Below, piece by piece: positions 44,423 through 55,233 of a stretch of 64,000 nt of DNA. The notes under the pieces were generated by a model that had not been told where the DNA came from, made no database searches, and saw only the letters and a list, made by a program, of their open reading frames with translations. Position 1 is the first letter of the stretch; every line of letters begins with the position of its first letter. Origin of the DNA: Amoebidium appalachense (taxonomy: Eukaryota; Ichthyosporea); the NCBI GenBank assembly GCA_963693365.1, contig CAVNZM010000011.1, positions 248,001 to 312,000 of the forward strand, in the 5' to 3' direction. The position numbers and the translations under genes were made by a program.

Positions 44423-44666
44423 GGGGGGACACCACTGCCAAATCTTTCAATACCCCCCCCCCCCTCCCCCCCACAAACACACGCACCAGCCCCCTATCAT
44501 TCACGCAATCATCCCGCCTGTTCGCGCACCACCCACCCATCCACTCTTTAGCTCCCCTCCCCCCCCCCCCCCCCCCTCCTCCTCCTCCGTCCCCCCCCCC
44601 CCCTCCCCCCCCCTCTCCCCCCCCCCCCCAAAAAAAAAAAAGACATGCACACACGCGCGCACACAC
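41350..44666. other. Intergenic region
   Basis: Mixed-complexity DNA with a C-run/A-run junction at 42075-42136, a 30-bp tandem repeat at 42701-42787, a purine tract at 42565-42632 and TG arrays (42257-42285, 43873-43908). G runs at 42865-42895 and 44101-44142 and T-run/G-run junctions at 43386-43430 and 43603-43680 follow. A TATTTATAG box at 42458-42466 precedes a Kozak-like ATG at 42507, but no continuing exon is found. No gene is supported. Confidence 0.55.
42701..42787 (+). repeat. 30-bp tandem repeat carrying ATTGG boxes (2.9 copies)
   Basis: Units 42701-42730, 42731-42760 and 42761-42787 share (A/G)TTGGCT..CGGTCATGCTCGGTATTTGT. ATTGG is the complement of CCAAT, so the repeat could be a cluster of CCAAT-type promoter elements; this is inference only. 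Confidence 0.85.
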
Positions 44667-44788
44667 CTGTTGGCCACCCCTCTGTCTCCCAGCAGCTGGT
44701 ACGCTATGAACACGTTGACTGCGGCTGCACAGAACACCCACGCCGCCAACACCGGCAACCGCCCAAACGGCCCACCCTCCCCAGACAT
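44667..44788 (-). CDS. Candidate first exon of a minus-strand membrane protein (40 aa)
   Basis: ATG at 44788-44786 opens M-S-G-E-G-G-P-F-G-R. A hydrophobic stretch fits one transmembrane segment (L-P-V-L-A-A-W-V-F-C-A-A-A-V-N-V-F-I-A-Y). It ends at a GTGTGT donor (AACAG|GTGTGT) in phase 2. The composition is exon-like among C and G homopolymers. I could not find the next exon downstream, towards lower coordinates. The retrotransposon begins only about 25 bp upstream of its ATG, so it may be a disrupted gene. Confidence 0.3.
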
Positions 44789-44813
44789 GGTGCAACCTTC
44801 GAACTGTGGGGGT

Positions 44814-47302
44814 AGAGTTGATGTATGTGTATGCTATGCTACGAAACACCCTATATATATGCGCCTATTAGAATCTGCACAAGCCAGGCCAGATTCACAT
44901 CTCGTACTAGATACATGCACTAACTTTATTGTTGATGATTTGATAGATCTCGGTGATTATGCTGGCGGTGGTAGGAAGGAATACCCCGATGCTCTCTTGT
45001 TACCAAACACCACTCCCGCTAGACTAGGTGAACCCCTGTCTCAAAAGGAAAGCTTGCGCCGGCTTGCTAGTATGAATCGATTTGGCCCCCCTGCTCGTAT
45101 TATTGGTGATACCACTGGAGACCCCCTCATAGACTCTGATAAGTATTTCTCGGAACTGTTTAAAGATAGGACCCCCGCTCAGAAACCTATTGTGTGGCCT
45201 GTAGACCCATCTATCCCCATAGAATCGATCCTCCCCTTTTTCAGTCCCGATGCCATATGGTCTGTGATATCTAGTTATAGCTCTAGTAAGTCTTGTGGAC
45301 CTGATGGACTCCCTGCTGGGTTTCTTAAAATCCTTGTTCCCTCCTACCCACAAAAGGAAAGTGATCGTGCTATTAAACCTGATCTTACTATCATGTTAAG
45401 CTCTCTCTTTTCTTGGTGTGTTAAATGTGGACATGTCCCGTCATCTTGGTTAGATACCTTAGTGATCCCCATAGTTAAGAAGGACTCTGAGGGCCCCATA
45501 TCATCCTTTCGCCCCATTACACTAACCCAGGTTGTTCGTAGATTCTTTGAAGCTTGCTTACTTAGGTTATTTGCACATCACCCTAGGTTTCAATCTATTC
45601 TTCACATACACCCATGCCAATCCGCTTTTCGTAAAAACAATTCATGTTATGTTCAAATAATGGCACTGCACGATTCTATGCAAGTTGGTGCACAATATGT
45701 TGGCTTTATTGATTGGAAAACTGCTTACGATTCTGTCTCCCCTGGTCTCCTATGGGAAAAGCTTGCTGCACGGGGTGTACCACACTGCATTGGTGTTCTG
45801 TTAGAAGCACTCTTGTCTCAAACCTATGGTAGAGCTGTGGTTAATGGGCATCTTTCATATGGTTTTGCTCGTACTAGAGGTCTCTTGCAGGGTTCATTGC
45901 TTAGCCCCTTTTTGTTTAACCTATTTATAGATGATTTGGCTGTCAAGATTTACGCCGAAAACGATGACCCTATTAATAACTTTCCGCCTGCACTTCTCTA
46001 TGCTGATGATCTGTCCCTCCTTGCCCGTACCCCTAGACGCCTGCAAAGATTGTTCGATGTAGTGTCAGAGTGGTGCAAGGCAAACCTTATGATCCTTAAC
46101 ATAGACAAATGTGGTGTTCTTGTACCTGATATAGCTAACAATTTACACACATTTACATTATCATCTAAACCTGTACCTATAGTTCCAGAATACAAATATC
46201 TTGGTGTTCCGGTTGATTCTGTTGGTGTTATGTTTCCCCATATGGTCGAAAAGAGGGTAGAGTTGGCTCGTAAGCGGTTAGCTTTCTTCTCGGCTAATAT
46301 TTTTAAAGACACACCCCTCCATCCTTCTATTAGACTTACATTTATTCGCACTTTTGTCTTCCCGGCATATGAATATGGTTTACCCCTTCTCGCCGCTTGG
46401 ATCAAGAAAGAGAGAACTAGAGCGCTTAAACCCTTGGCAAATTTCCTTGAAGCAGAAGTTGCCTCCTTTCTATCTAACAACTGTTGTAAACCTGGGCCTG
46501 TAACGCTCTCGATATATGGTCTGGTCCCAATAGCTGCTAGAGTATCCTATCTCGCGCTGAAATTCAATAAGCACATAAGCCGCTTAAAGAAGTATTTGCC
46601 CTCCCACCCTCTCTTCTCTATCCGACCTGTCCCCTCCTCACCTCTCCCCTCTTTCCTCCCCTCTCTCTCCCCTTCTCCCCTGGGCACAAATACAAATAAA
46701 CCCCGCAATAGTGTGTGTGTGACTTTGGACTGCCACTTACTTATTAAACATGTACACAATCACAAGATAATCACGCAATATAACAAATGGAAAAAGATAC
46801 CACACGACACTAGACCCGATGAAAGCATACACCTTGAAAAACTAAGCCTTATGTCTCGTTTTATATATACTGACCGCCTCAACCATATTGCCAAATATGG
46901 CACTCGCAAGTGTATAACACCTAAATACATATTACCTTCCTGTAGAACTGGTCTTTCTCTAGCTGATGGTATTATTGATCAATTACCACGCTTTTACTGT
47001 ACACGTGCTATACAGTGGAGATCTAATAAGTATAAGGTGGCATCATTTGCATGCCCAAACAACACACACACACACCAGTTTAACCGGTCATGTATCGCCA
47101 AATGTAGTTTGATAGACCACATAATACCGCAACACACACACGTCACATTCACAACAGACACCCAGAAAGATAGCCTACCTGTAAATTACAACATCCTTGA
47201 TTTTATACTAAACACGCGTAACTACGACCTGTTTATTAGATGTATTGATTGGCTTGAGAAACACATCACTACAAAATTATAGCGCACGCGCACACACACA
47301 CA

Positions 47303-47365
<63 letters not shown>

Positions 47366-47397
47366 CCAGCTGATACCGAGTGTCCCGAGGGGAGCCC

Positions 47398-47437
<40 letters not shown>
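44814..47437 (+). mobile_element. 5'-truncated non-LTR retrotransposon (LINE)
   Basis: Unlike the GC-rich host exons, this segment is AT-rich and codes for a reverse transcriptase followed by a (CA)n-bearing 3' UTR (47288-47364). It ends in a 36-base A run at 47402-47437. No endonuclease domain or first ORF is present, so the copy is 5' truncated, as usual for target-primed insertions. I could not see a target-site duplication. The left edge is placed by composition change and is uncertain by tens of bases. Confidence 0.88.
44859..47282 (+). CDS. Non-LTR retrotransposon reverse transcriptase (ORF2-type, N-terminally truncated)
   Basis: The frame is uninterrupted for about 800 codons to TAG at 47280-47282; the ATG at 44859 is only the first available Met. 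RT motifs appear in order: P-D-G-L-P-A-G-F (motif 0), I-P-I-V-K-K with S-F-R-P-I-T-L, Q-S-A-F-R. Then G-F-I-D-W-K-T-A-Y-D (motif A, 45702-45731), G-L-L-Q-G-S-L-L-S-P-F-L-F-N (motif B), Y-A-D-D (motif C, 45999-46010), L-N-I-D-K-C (motif D) and Y-K-Y-L-G-V (motif E). The catalytic Asp residues are intact. The C-terminal part (thumb, then a conserved region with a pyrimidine-rich insert at 46615-46690) has no obvious endonuclease. The upstream endonuclease is missing, so autonomous movement is unlikely unless that region lies in another ORF. Confidence 0.93.
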   Translation: MRLLESAQARPDSHLVLDTCTNFIVDDLIDLGDYAGGGRKEYPDALLLPNTTPARLGEPLSQKESLRRLASMNRFGPPARIIGDTTGDPLIDSDKYFSELFKDRTPAQKPIVWPVDPSIPIESILPFFSPDAIWSVISSYSSSKSCGPDGLPAGFLKILVPSYPQKESDRAIKPDLTIMLSSLFSWCVKCGHVPSSWLDTLVIPIVKKDSEGPISSFRPITLTQVVRRFFEACLLRLFAHHPRFQSILHIHPCQSAFRKNNSCYVQIMALHDSMQVGAQYVGFIDWKTAYDSVSPGLLWEKLAARGVPHCIGVLLEALLSQTYGRAVVNGHLSYGFARTRGLLQGSLLSPFLFNLFIDDLAVKIYAENDDPINNFPPALLYADDLSLLARTPRRLQRLFDVVSEWCKANLMILNIDKCGVLVPDIANNLHTFTLSSKPVPIVPEYKYLGVPVDSVGVMFPHMVEKRVELARKRLAFFSANIFKDTPLHPSIRLTFIRTFVFPAYEYGLPLLAAWIKKERTRALKPLANFLEAEVASFLSNNCCKPGPVTLSIYGLVPIAARVSYLALKFNKHISRLKKYLPSHPLFSIRPVPSSPLPSFLPSLSPSPLGTNTNKPRNSVCVTLDCHLLIKHVHNHKIITQYNKWKKIPHDTRPDESIHLEKLSLMSRFIYTDRLNHIAKYGTRKCITPKYILPSCRTGLSLADGIIDQLPRFYCTRAIQWRSNKYKVASFACPNNTHTHQFNRSCIAKCSLIDHIIPQHTHVTFTTDTQKDSLPVNYNILDFILNTRNYDLFIRCIDWLEKHITTKL

Positions 47438-47438
<1 letters not shown>

Positions 47439-48532
47439 GGGGAACCCCAACTAATTGATTTCTCCTTGTAGTCTTTATGGTGTCTCGTAGAGAAAGTAAA
47501 CCCTGATATATAGTCACCACCCGACATCTATGTACGTGATCATGATATACCGCTGAGGGGATATTCCGAGCAAACCCCCCCCCCCTACCTGAGACTGGTT
47601 CTCTTTGCCTCGAGTAAACAGCGTAAACCCCGAGTTCGTATCACCCTGTTGGTGGTGCAAACATGTACTGTGCCACAGCAGGATAGTCTAAAACTGCAGA
47701 CCATAGCCACCAACATATGAATGAGATTCCTATTGAGGTAAGCGTAGTTGAGGTCGGCTGTGACGTCAGAATTGGAAATACCAATGATTACGTAACCAAG
47801 TACCGAACCTCAGTGGGGACTTGGAATTCGACTCCGTAATTAGTAAAGGGAGGGGAACAAAGGGGGGGATTTATGTGTTGCCGGCCGCAGCACGGTACTC
47901 AGCTAATATATATGCTTATCCCTTAAAAATTTAGCCTAATTTGGGTGGCAGGGAGGAAAAGGGGGGGGCCCCTGAGGGAGGGAGGGAGGGAGGGGGGGGG
48001 GCCGGGGGGGGGGGGGGGGGAGGGGGGAGGTCACGTGCTCGTGTGTGCCGTGCATATGTATACACACGGTGTGTGTGGCTGTGTATGCGTACAGTGTATG
48101 CATGCATATGTGGAGAGAGAAGGGTTGTGTGGTTAGCTAACCCCGCACTTGCACATGGACGTGCCCCGCCCAGAGCTGGGCCCGGGTGAACCAACGACGG
48201 GCACAAACACACCCACAATTGCAAAGCGGGCACACACCCTTAACATAGCAGTACACTTGCTCGGCAGTTTTGTTTGACACGTTTTTGAGGCTAGGCCATC
48301 ACTTTATGGTACGTTAGCCCGTGTGTTACACCATGTACAGCTACTATGTTAGTTATTGTTACACCTATTTTCGAATATACTGATAAGTAATAAAAAAGTG
48401 GGCTGCTTTCATTGGCTGATTTTAAATAAGCAGCCTAATTGGTTAGTTTAAAGCATGGAAGGCAGTACAGTCCTTCAGATTCGCTAGCAAACCATCGTGG
48501 TTAGTGCTAGTGTGCACTGGTGTTACGGTGTC

Positions 48533-48584
<52 letters not shown>

Positions 48585-49056
48585 ACGCACACATGTGTGT
48601 ATGAGCGAGTGTGCATATGACTGTGTGCGTGTATGCGTATGTGCGCGTACTGGTGTGTATACATGAGCCACCATACCACCATCAACTACAGTTACTACAC
48701 AAGCGGATCCAGCTACGGTCTTCACCCCTCAACCTTCTTTCGTATCAGAGCCAAACATGAAAAAAATACATCCTAGAGCCTACCACAAATACATATTAAA
48801 CATACCGTCAGATTATTTAGGTTGAATCCACCACCAATTCCACCGAGACTGAATATTCGCTAGGCTCACCCGACACTTACCATGTCTACCAACACATTCC
48901 TGTTCTTGCAACACACACCCCCTCCCCCCCCCCCCCCCTCCCCCCTCCCCCCGGCTCCTCCCCCGTGCCCCCGTCCTACCCCCCCCCCCCCCCCCCCCCC
49001 CCCTCCACCTACCCACTAACCCCTGTCCGCCACACGTGCACACGTCAGACACATCT
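47438..49056. other. Intergenic region between the retrotransposon and the arrestin gene
   Basis: AT-richer sequence with a TGACGTCA palindrome (47761-47768), G runs (47993-48020), (TG)n at 48535-48580 and C runs (48916-48935, 48980-49003). No supported gene. Confidence 0.55.
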
Positions 49057-49992
49057 TCACTCCCCCCCCACCCTCACCCTAGCCCCTGTGCCCGTAACCT
49101 CATCAAACGACGGCAGCCCATTTCCCAGCGGGGATGCCGGTCTCCCTAGACCCAGGCGGGAATTTGGCACACACAGGTTGTTCTCGCTGGGGGTGGGGTC
49201 CAAACTCGGTGGACCCCCCCGATGCCTTCCCAATTCCATGGCTGAGCCCCACGCCGACAGTGGCGAGCGTTGCCTGGACGACCCTACCACGGGGAAAGAT
49301 GATTGGTCGAGGGTCGGCGAGGAATTTGTCATGGGAAGTTCGCCTGATTTGGAAATCAGGCCCTTTTCCTTTTTGAGTGCCTGCAGTGTGTTGAAGCTGC
49401 CTCTCATTGGTGCGTTTCGAACTAATGGGCGTGCACGTGCTCTGAATGAGCCATTGAAAGAGGCCCTGCGGTTGAGAGCCTGGTTCTCAGCCATTGAAGA
49501 TACTAGATCGGGCACCTGCACAAAGATGGAATCTTCCGAGTCCTTCCTTAGTGACGTGTATGACGACACAGACAGGTTGCGGTGTAGCTCGTACTCGGGG
49601 GGATCTTCCAGAAGGGGAAAGACGATCATGTTCTCCTCCACGTGGTGCTCGTTGATGCCCACCTTTGGAATCTCATCTCGTGAGTTCTCAAGGGAGAATG
49701 GAATGGAGAGCTTGAAGTCCGACGTGCCTACGGCCGTGCATTTGATGCGCACACAGTATTGCACTGGGGTGGGGAGGGTTGGTGAGATAAAGGGAGCAGG
49801 GGCCGAGGTGGGGGGGGGGGGGGGGGGGGGGGGGGGGAGAGAGAGGAGAGAGTGAGAGAGAGAGAGAGAGGATTCAGGCGTTGGGGTTAAGCATGCGGGA
49901 TAATGATAGGGAACGTGTGTAGATCTATGGTGTTTATATTCTTTCATCGTCTTCTTGTGAGGAGGAAGCAGGAGGCGGAGGGGAGGGAGGGT

Positions 49993-50036
<44 letters not shown>

Positions 50037-50373
50037 GGATGGCTGAGTCCCTGCTTGGTGTGTGTATATGTGTGAGCACAGCAGCCGTACTATTTGTGTT
50101 GTATGCCTGTGCTTTGTTCGTGTGTGTGTGTGTACGCGCACGTGGGGGAGGGGGGGGAGAGGCAGGGGAGGAGGGGGTGAGAGGAGAGGGGGGGAGGAGG
50201 GCTTCTGTATGTGCCTGTCTGCTTGTGTCTATCTGTCTCTATGTATATGTGTCAGTTTATGTGCTGTATGCACGTGTGTCTGGGTGTCTGTGCGTGTTTC
50301 TGCATGCGTCTGTCTGCATGTGCTTGTATTTCTCAGTGTTTTTGTGTGCCTGTGTGTATGTGTGTGTGCCCAT

Positions 50374-50405
<32 letters not shown>

Positions 50406-50763
50406 ATGCGCATGCGCCCGAAAGAGAGAGAGTGTGTGCGTAGGTGTGTGCATGTGCATGTGCATGCTTATAAACGCGTGTGCAAATATGAGTATGAGTT
50501 CACCCACCTGACATAGTGATGCCCTTCTCAGTGTATGGCACATGGAGTGTGGGGACTAGTGCCACCGTCTTGGTACCCTCCAGATACACACACTGGTGCG
50601 CCATTTTAGGCTGTTCTGGTATCTGTGGCAACATCATAAAGCTCTTTTCCATCACCGTGCCCCCCTCCCCCCCGTGCAGCTCCGCATACTGCCACGTACG
50701 TGCGTCGTGCTTGCACGTGTCTAGCTCGTGCTCGTTGATGAAAAGGTCGTTTTTCTGTGTGTG

Positions 50764-50828
<65 letters not shown>

Positions 50829-51423
50829 TGTGTATGTATGTGTATGTGTGTGTGTTTCTGTGTAAACGCGAATGTGGGTGTGTGGGGATGTTGGTTTGTT
50901 TTGTACGTGAGTTGAGGAGAAAAGAGGATGTTAGATTATTTAAGAATCCCGCAAATGCCCTGCAGGCACGCCTTCACCTGACCAACACACAAGGATTATG
51001 CACCAAGCGTTCTGTGTTGGTGCTGTTGTCGGCCAACACTAATGCTACACGTGAAGGTGTGTGCCCATGGGGACCAGCGTTGTGTGTGTGTGTGCGTGTG
51101 TGTGTGTGTGTGTGTAGCTTGCAGCATGTGTGTGCAACCACCAGATGAGTGTGTATTTACCGTGTTCTTCACGTGCGTTTTTTGTTGTGTAGCTTGTGTG
51201 TGTGCACATGTGCCTGGGTACATGCATGCATGCATGGGTCTGTGTGCATGTGTTTGTGTGCATGTGTTTGTGTGCACGTACGTGCGTGTGCATGAGGGCC
51301 CGTGAATGTGTGCGTGTAGGGATGTGTGTGCGGGCGCGCATGCCCGTGTGTGTAGGTGTGCGTGTGTGCACGTATTTGCGCTCTCGCATGCCCAAATGTG
51401 TGTGTGTATGTGCGTGCGTGCGT

Positions 51424-51501
<78 letters not shown>

Positions 51502-51786
51502 CGCGCGCGCGCATGCGCACGCATGTGCACGTGGTTTTGGCACGGGCACTGGGTAGCTCTGCTTTCCTCCAGCCCATTCCGGGTGTTCCAAACATGTGGT
51601 TACGGGCAACACACTCGAACAACTCTATCGTTTCGATAAGAAGCCAGTGTTTCCGTAACCTCTTCTTCCAAGCCATATTCCTCCCTACTCCTCCTCCCCC
51701 ACCGCCGTCCCACCCTCCCCCTTTCCCGCCCAGCCCCCCATCCATATCTCCCCCTCCCCCTCCCCCCCCCCCCCCCCTTCCCCCGG

Positions 51787-51852
<66 letters not shown>

Positions 51853-52015
51853 ACCATCCACATACACACACAGACACAGACACAGACACACACACACACA
51901 CACAAACACCCACCCACCCACCCACCCACACCCACACCCACACCCACACAAACACCCACCCAACCGAACCACACACACACACCCACACCCACACCCATAC
52001 ACACCCACACACACA

Positions 52016-52109
<94 letters not shown>

Positions 52110-53411
52110 GTACCCTCAGGGCCACCTTCACCGTCTGCACCAGCTTAGCCTTGACCTTGCGCAGATACACACTCTTGCTGCTGTTGTGCACAATCATGAT
52201 GATGTGGATGGGCTCCTCGGGGGAGTAGACGTCCTTGGACAGAGAGGCCTCGACCCTCAGTGCCTGGCCCAGAGACTTGTATGGTCTCTTTTCGGCCTGC
52301 GCCGTGGGGCAGTGCCCGGGTATGGGGTAGTAGAGGCTGGCCTGGGGGGGTGGAGGATTGGGTAAGGTGGGATATGGAAACCTCTTCTTGTTTCTAGAGG
52401 GCACAGGCCCTGCACCAAGCACGTGATTACTATTACCACGTAGCACATGATACACCGCCTAACCCCATAAAGGGCACCGCTTCAACCCCCACATAGACAC
52501 ACCTTTCTGAATGATGCCATGGCCAGTGTAGTATCGACCTTGGTGCCCCTCTGCAGCAGGCGCACATCCCAGACCAGGCTGCAGTGCTTCTCGTCAAAGC
52601 TGGCAGGCATGTTCTCGGGCAGGTTGAAGCTCAGCCGCACCTCCGTGATGCCCAGCGGCACGGCGAAGTATTCCTGGTGCTCGGGTCCAGGGGTCTTGTG
52701 GTATCTGGAGGAGGGAAGGGCTGTGAGACATGTGTGAAGGAAGTGGACTTCCCTCCACTCCAGCACATGAGTGCATGCTGCTTGGTGCATGACATGTTGC
52801 CTCGCTTATATGAGTATATATCATACGGTATAAATGAAGAAACGGTTTTTACATGGCATGTGTGAAGAGAGGGTATATGGCATACATGAGTGAGAGAAAT
52901 CATATGTGCAAAACTCGGAGTATTCGTATGGCAAAAATGAGTGAGAGTATTCATGGCATAGATGAATCGAGAGTATTTATATGGCATATATAAGTGAGAG
53001 TATTTATATGGCAAATAAAGAGTATTGATATGGTATATTACTCAGAAAAATATATGGTATAAATGAAGTGAGGGCAGAAAGGCCGCACATGACAGCCTAA
53101 AGACGGTGCACGTGCCTGTATGCACAACCATGCACAACCATGCACATACACTCGAAGAATATCCCATGCACACACATGCAAATACATTCTCGAGCATACA
53201 CTCACGCACACACAAACATGCTCAGACACACGCACATCGATATACACGAATACATACTCAAATCTGCTCCGCTCTATGAGAAGCCACACATTTGCACAAG
53301 CTTCATTATGGGGGGGGAAAGGACACACACGAAAAGCCACATGAATGCAAACAAACACACACCCAGACAACCACACACACACCGTCTGGCGCAGGCGCAC
53401 ACGCTCTCTCT

Positions 53412-53490
<79 letters not shown>

Positions 53491-53513
53491 TCACACACAG
53501 ACAGGCCATGCAG

Positions 53514-53578
<65 letters not shown>

Positions 53579-54658
53579 ATGACAAACCCAACACACAACC
53601 ACACCACACCACACATACACACGTGATACATGCACATACACGTGCAAATGCACGGAAATATGCACACACATGCACACACGCACACACATGCACACACATG
53701 CTCACACACACACAAAAACACGCGCACACACACACACCACATCATATATACATACAACACAGGACCTTGGTTTACAAACACGTGCACAAATATCCACAAG
53801 CACGTGCACATACAGGCATGCAAACATGAGTTAGTGCTCATATAGCACATACACACACACGACACAGACACAGCGCGCCCTCATGAGAGCACATGTGAGA
53901 GCACAACCTCCACGCGCACAGACTGCTACAATAGTCCAACAGACAGTGGGCACCCCACCAACTTGGAACAAGGAGCCTGCCACACTGCTCATGCACACAG
54001 GAGACCAGTACAAAGACTGGCCTCCCTTGCATGTGCCACGCACTTGCACCAAAGCCACTTCCAACCGACGCATACTTGGTCCCTTTCCACTCACAAGCAC
54101 ATAGACACACAACAGGCACGCACATCAAGGGCGGTAAACTCGAAGTGTGCAGCCAGTTACACTTTGCACACGGGAGCACACCATTGCATAAACCCAAGAC
54201 TCGCGACAAAAACACAGCCACCAACCCGAACTCTAACACTTACAAGTGCACGTTCACGCACGTATGCAACACGCAGCACGTTTTCTGCCAGCTAGAACAG
54301 CAGGGAGCCCTGCTCTCAGAACGGCTTGCCCTGTTTGCACACAAACATATCTGCTCACACTGAACATCGCGACACAAAATGCGTAGGCACACACACACAG
54401 CGCCCACCTGTAGATGGTATGTGCCGCGGCCTTCCACGTGCTTGTCTCCTTTATCAGCAGCCTACACAGCAGGGCCACGTATATGGGCGGCATAACGACC
54501 TCCTTCACACAGCGAATAGTCAGTGTGCCCTCGACCTTATCATTATCATAGTAGGTGGTGCGCTGCAGCCGCACAACAAACTCGGGCCCGTCAGGGTCTG
54601 TTTGGAATGACCGGCTGAGCTGGTGCAGAGACTGCTCGCCCTCACCGTGATGATCCAT
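49057..54658 (-). CDS. Arrestin-domain protein with PPxY motif (544 aa)
   Basis: Five exons on the minus strand: 54658-54408, 52704-52503, 52341-52114, 50754-50508 and 49763-49057. They sum to 1,635 nt with matching phases (2, 0, 0, 1). The N-terminal arrestin fold starts [20 protein letters not shown]. It continues [15 protein letters not shown] (encoded R-L-S-F-N-L-P). The C-terminal fold is in exons 3-5: [13 protein letters not shown], then [13 protein letters not shown], then [14 protein letters not shown] motif at about residues 364-367 fits binding to NEDD4-family WW domains, as in alpha-arrestins. A Ser/Arg-rich disordered tail of about 180 residues follows. Such proteins act at membranes as ubiquitin-ligase adaptors for endocytosis of transporters or receptors; the cargo is unknown. 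The end is the first in-frame TGA; a GTGAGG near 49080 could splice to a further exon. Confidence 0.9.
50755..52113 (-). other. Arrestin intron 3 with complementary (TG)n and (CA)n ends
   Basis: Read on the minus strand, the intron begins GTACGAG followed by (TG)n-rich sequence (+ coordinates 52107-51789). It ends in (CA)n immediately before the CACAG acceptor (+ coordinates 50824-50757). The two arms are reverse complements and could pair across about 1 kb. Confidence 0.8.
52800..53070 (-). repeat. AT-rich minisatellite (about 27-bp unit, about eight copies) in arrestin intron 1
   Basis: Variants of GAGTATTTATATGGCATAAATGAGTGA recur head to tail on the + strand, with individual units drifting by a few bases. 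It stands out as AT-rich within a GC-rich, CA-rich intron. Confidence 0.8.
53417..53575 (+). repeat. (CA)n arrays in arrestin intron 1
   Basis: (CA)n at 53417-53487 and 53517-53575, flanked by imperfect CA-rich sequence from 53100 to 53850. It reads as (TG)n in the transcript. Confidence 0.9.
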
Positions 54659-55200
54659 GGTGGGTGCTATGGCCGTGGTGGCTATGATGAAGGCCGTGCA
54701 CTTATTTGCTGGCTAAGTGGACTGTGCGTGTAGCCCCAACTATGACACTACTACGCCGGGCATACTGTGGCTAAAACGGTGCTATGTTCACAACAGCAGA
54801 AAACACGCTCTATACACATGCACGCTCCCTGTTTCTTTTTCCTACGTGCACAGTAACAGTTGTAGCATAGTTAGAGTTCTCTTGGAGCCTCAGTTCAATT
54901 ACGTTTGACCTCGATGTCTTAAAATTGGTGAACTGAGGTGAAGCGACTGGTGAGCGGCGTTTGCGAAAGCACAGCGGCATTCCACAGTTTATGAAGCGCG
55001 CAGATGATTGGGTTTCTACTTCGTTAAGTCCTTGCCCAAAAACTCTCTGCCTTGGGGTTCATGTACATTTTCCCCCTAATAGGACCAATAATTATTTTTA
55101 TTTTCAAATGTAGTGTGGATTCAAACTAACTTTGCCAATTTGGAAAGAATTGTAGACATTCAGTCGTCGCTTACTTTTAACCTTTGTTATCATTTGTACT

Positions 55201-55233
<33 letters not shown>

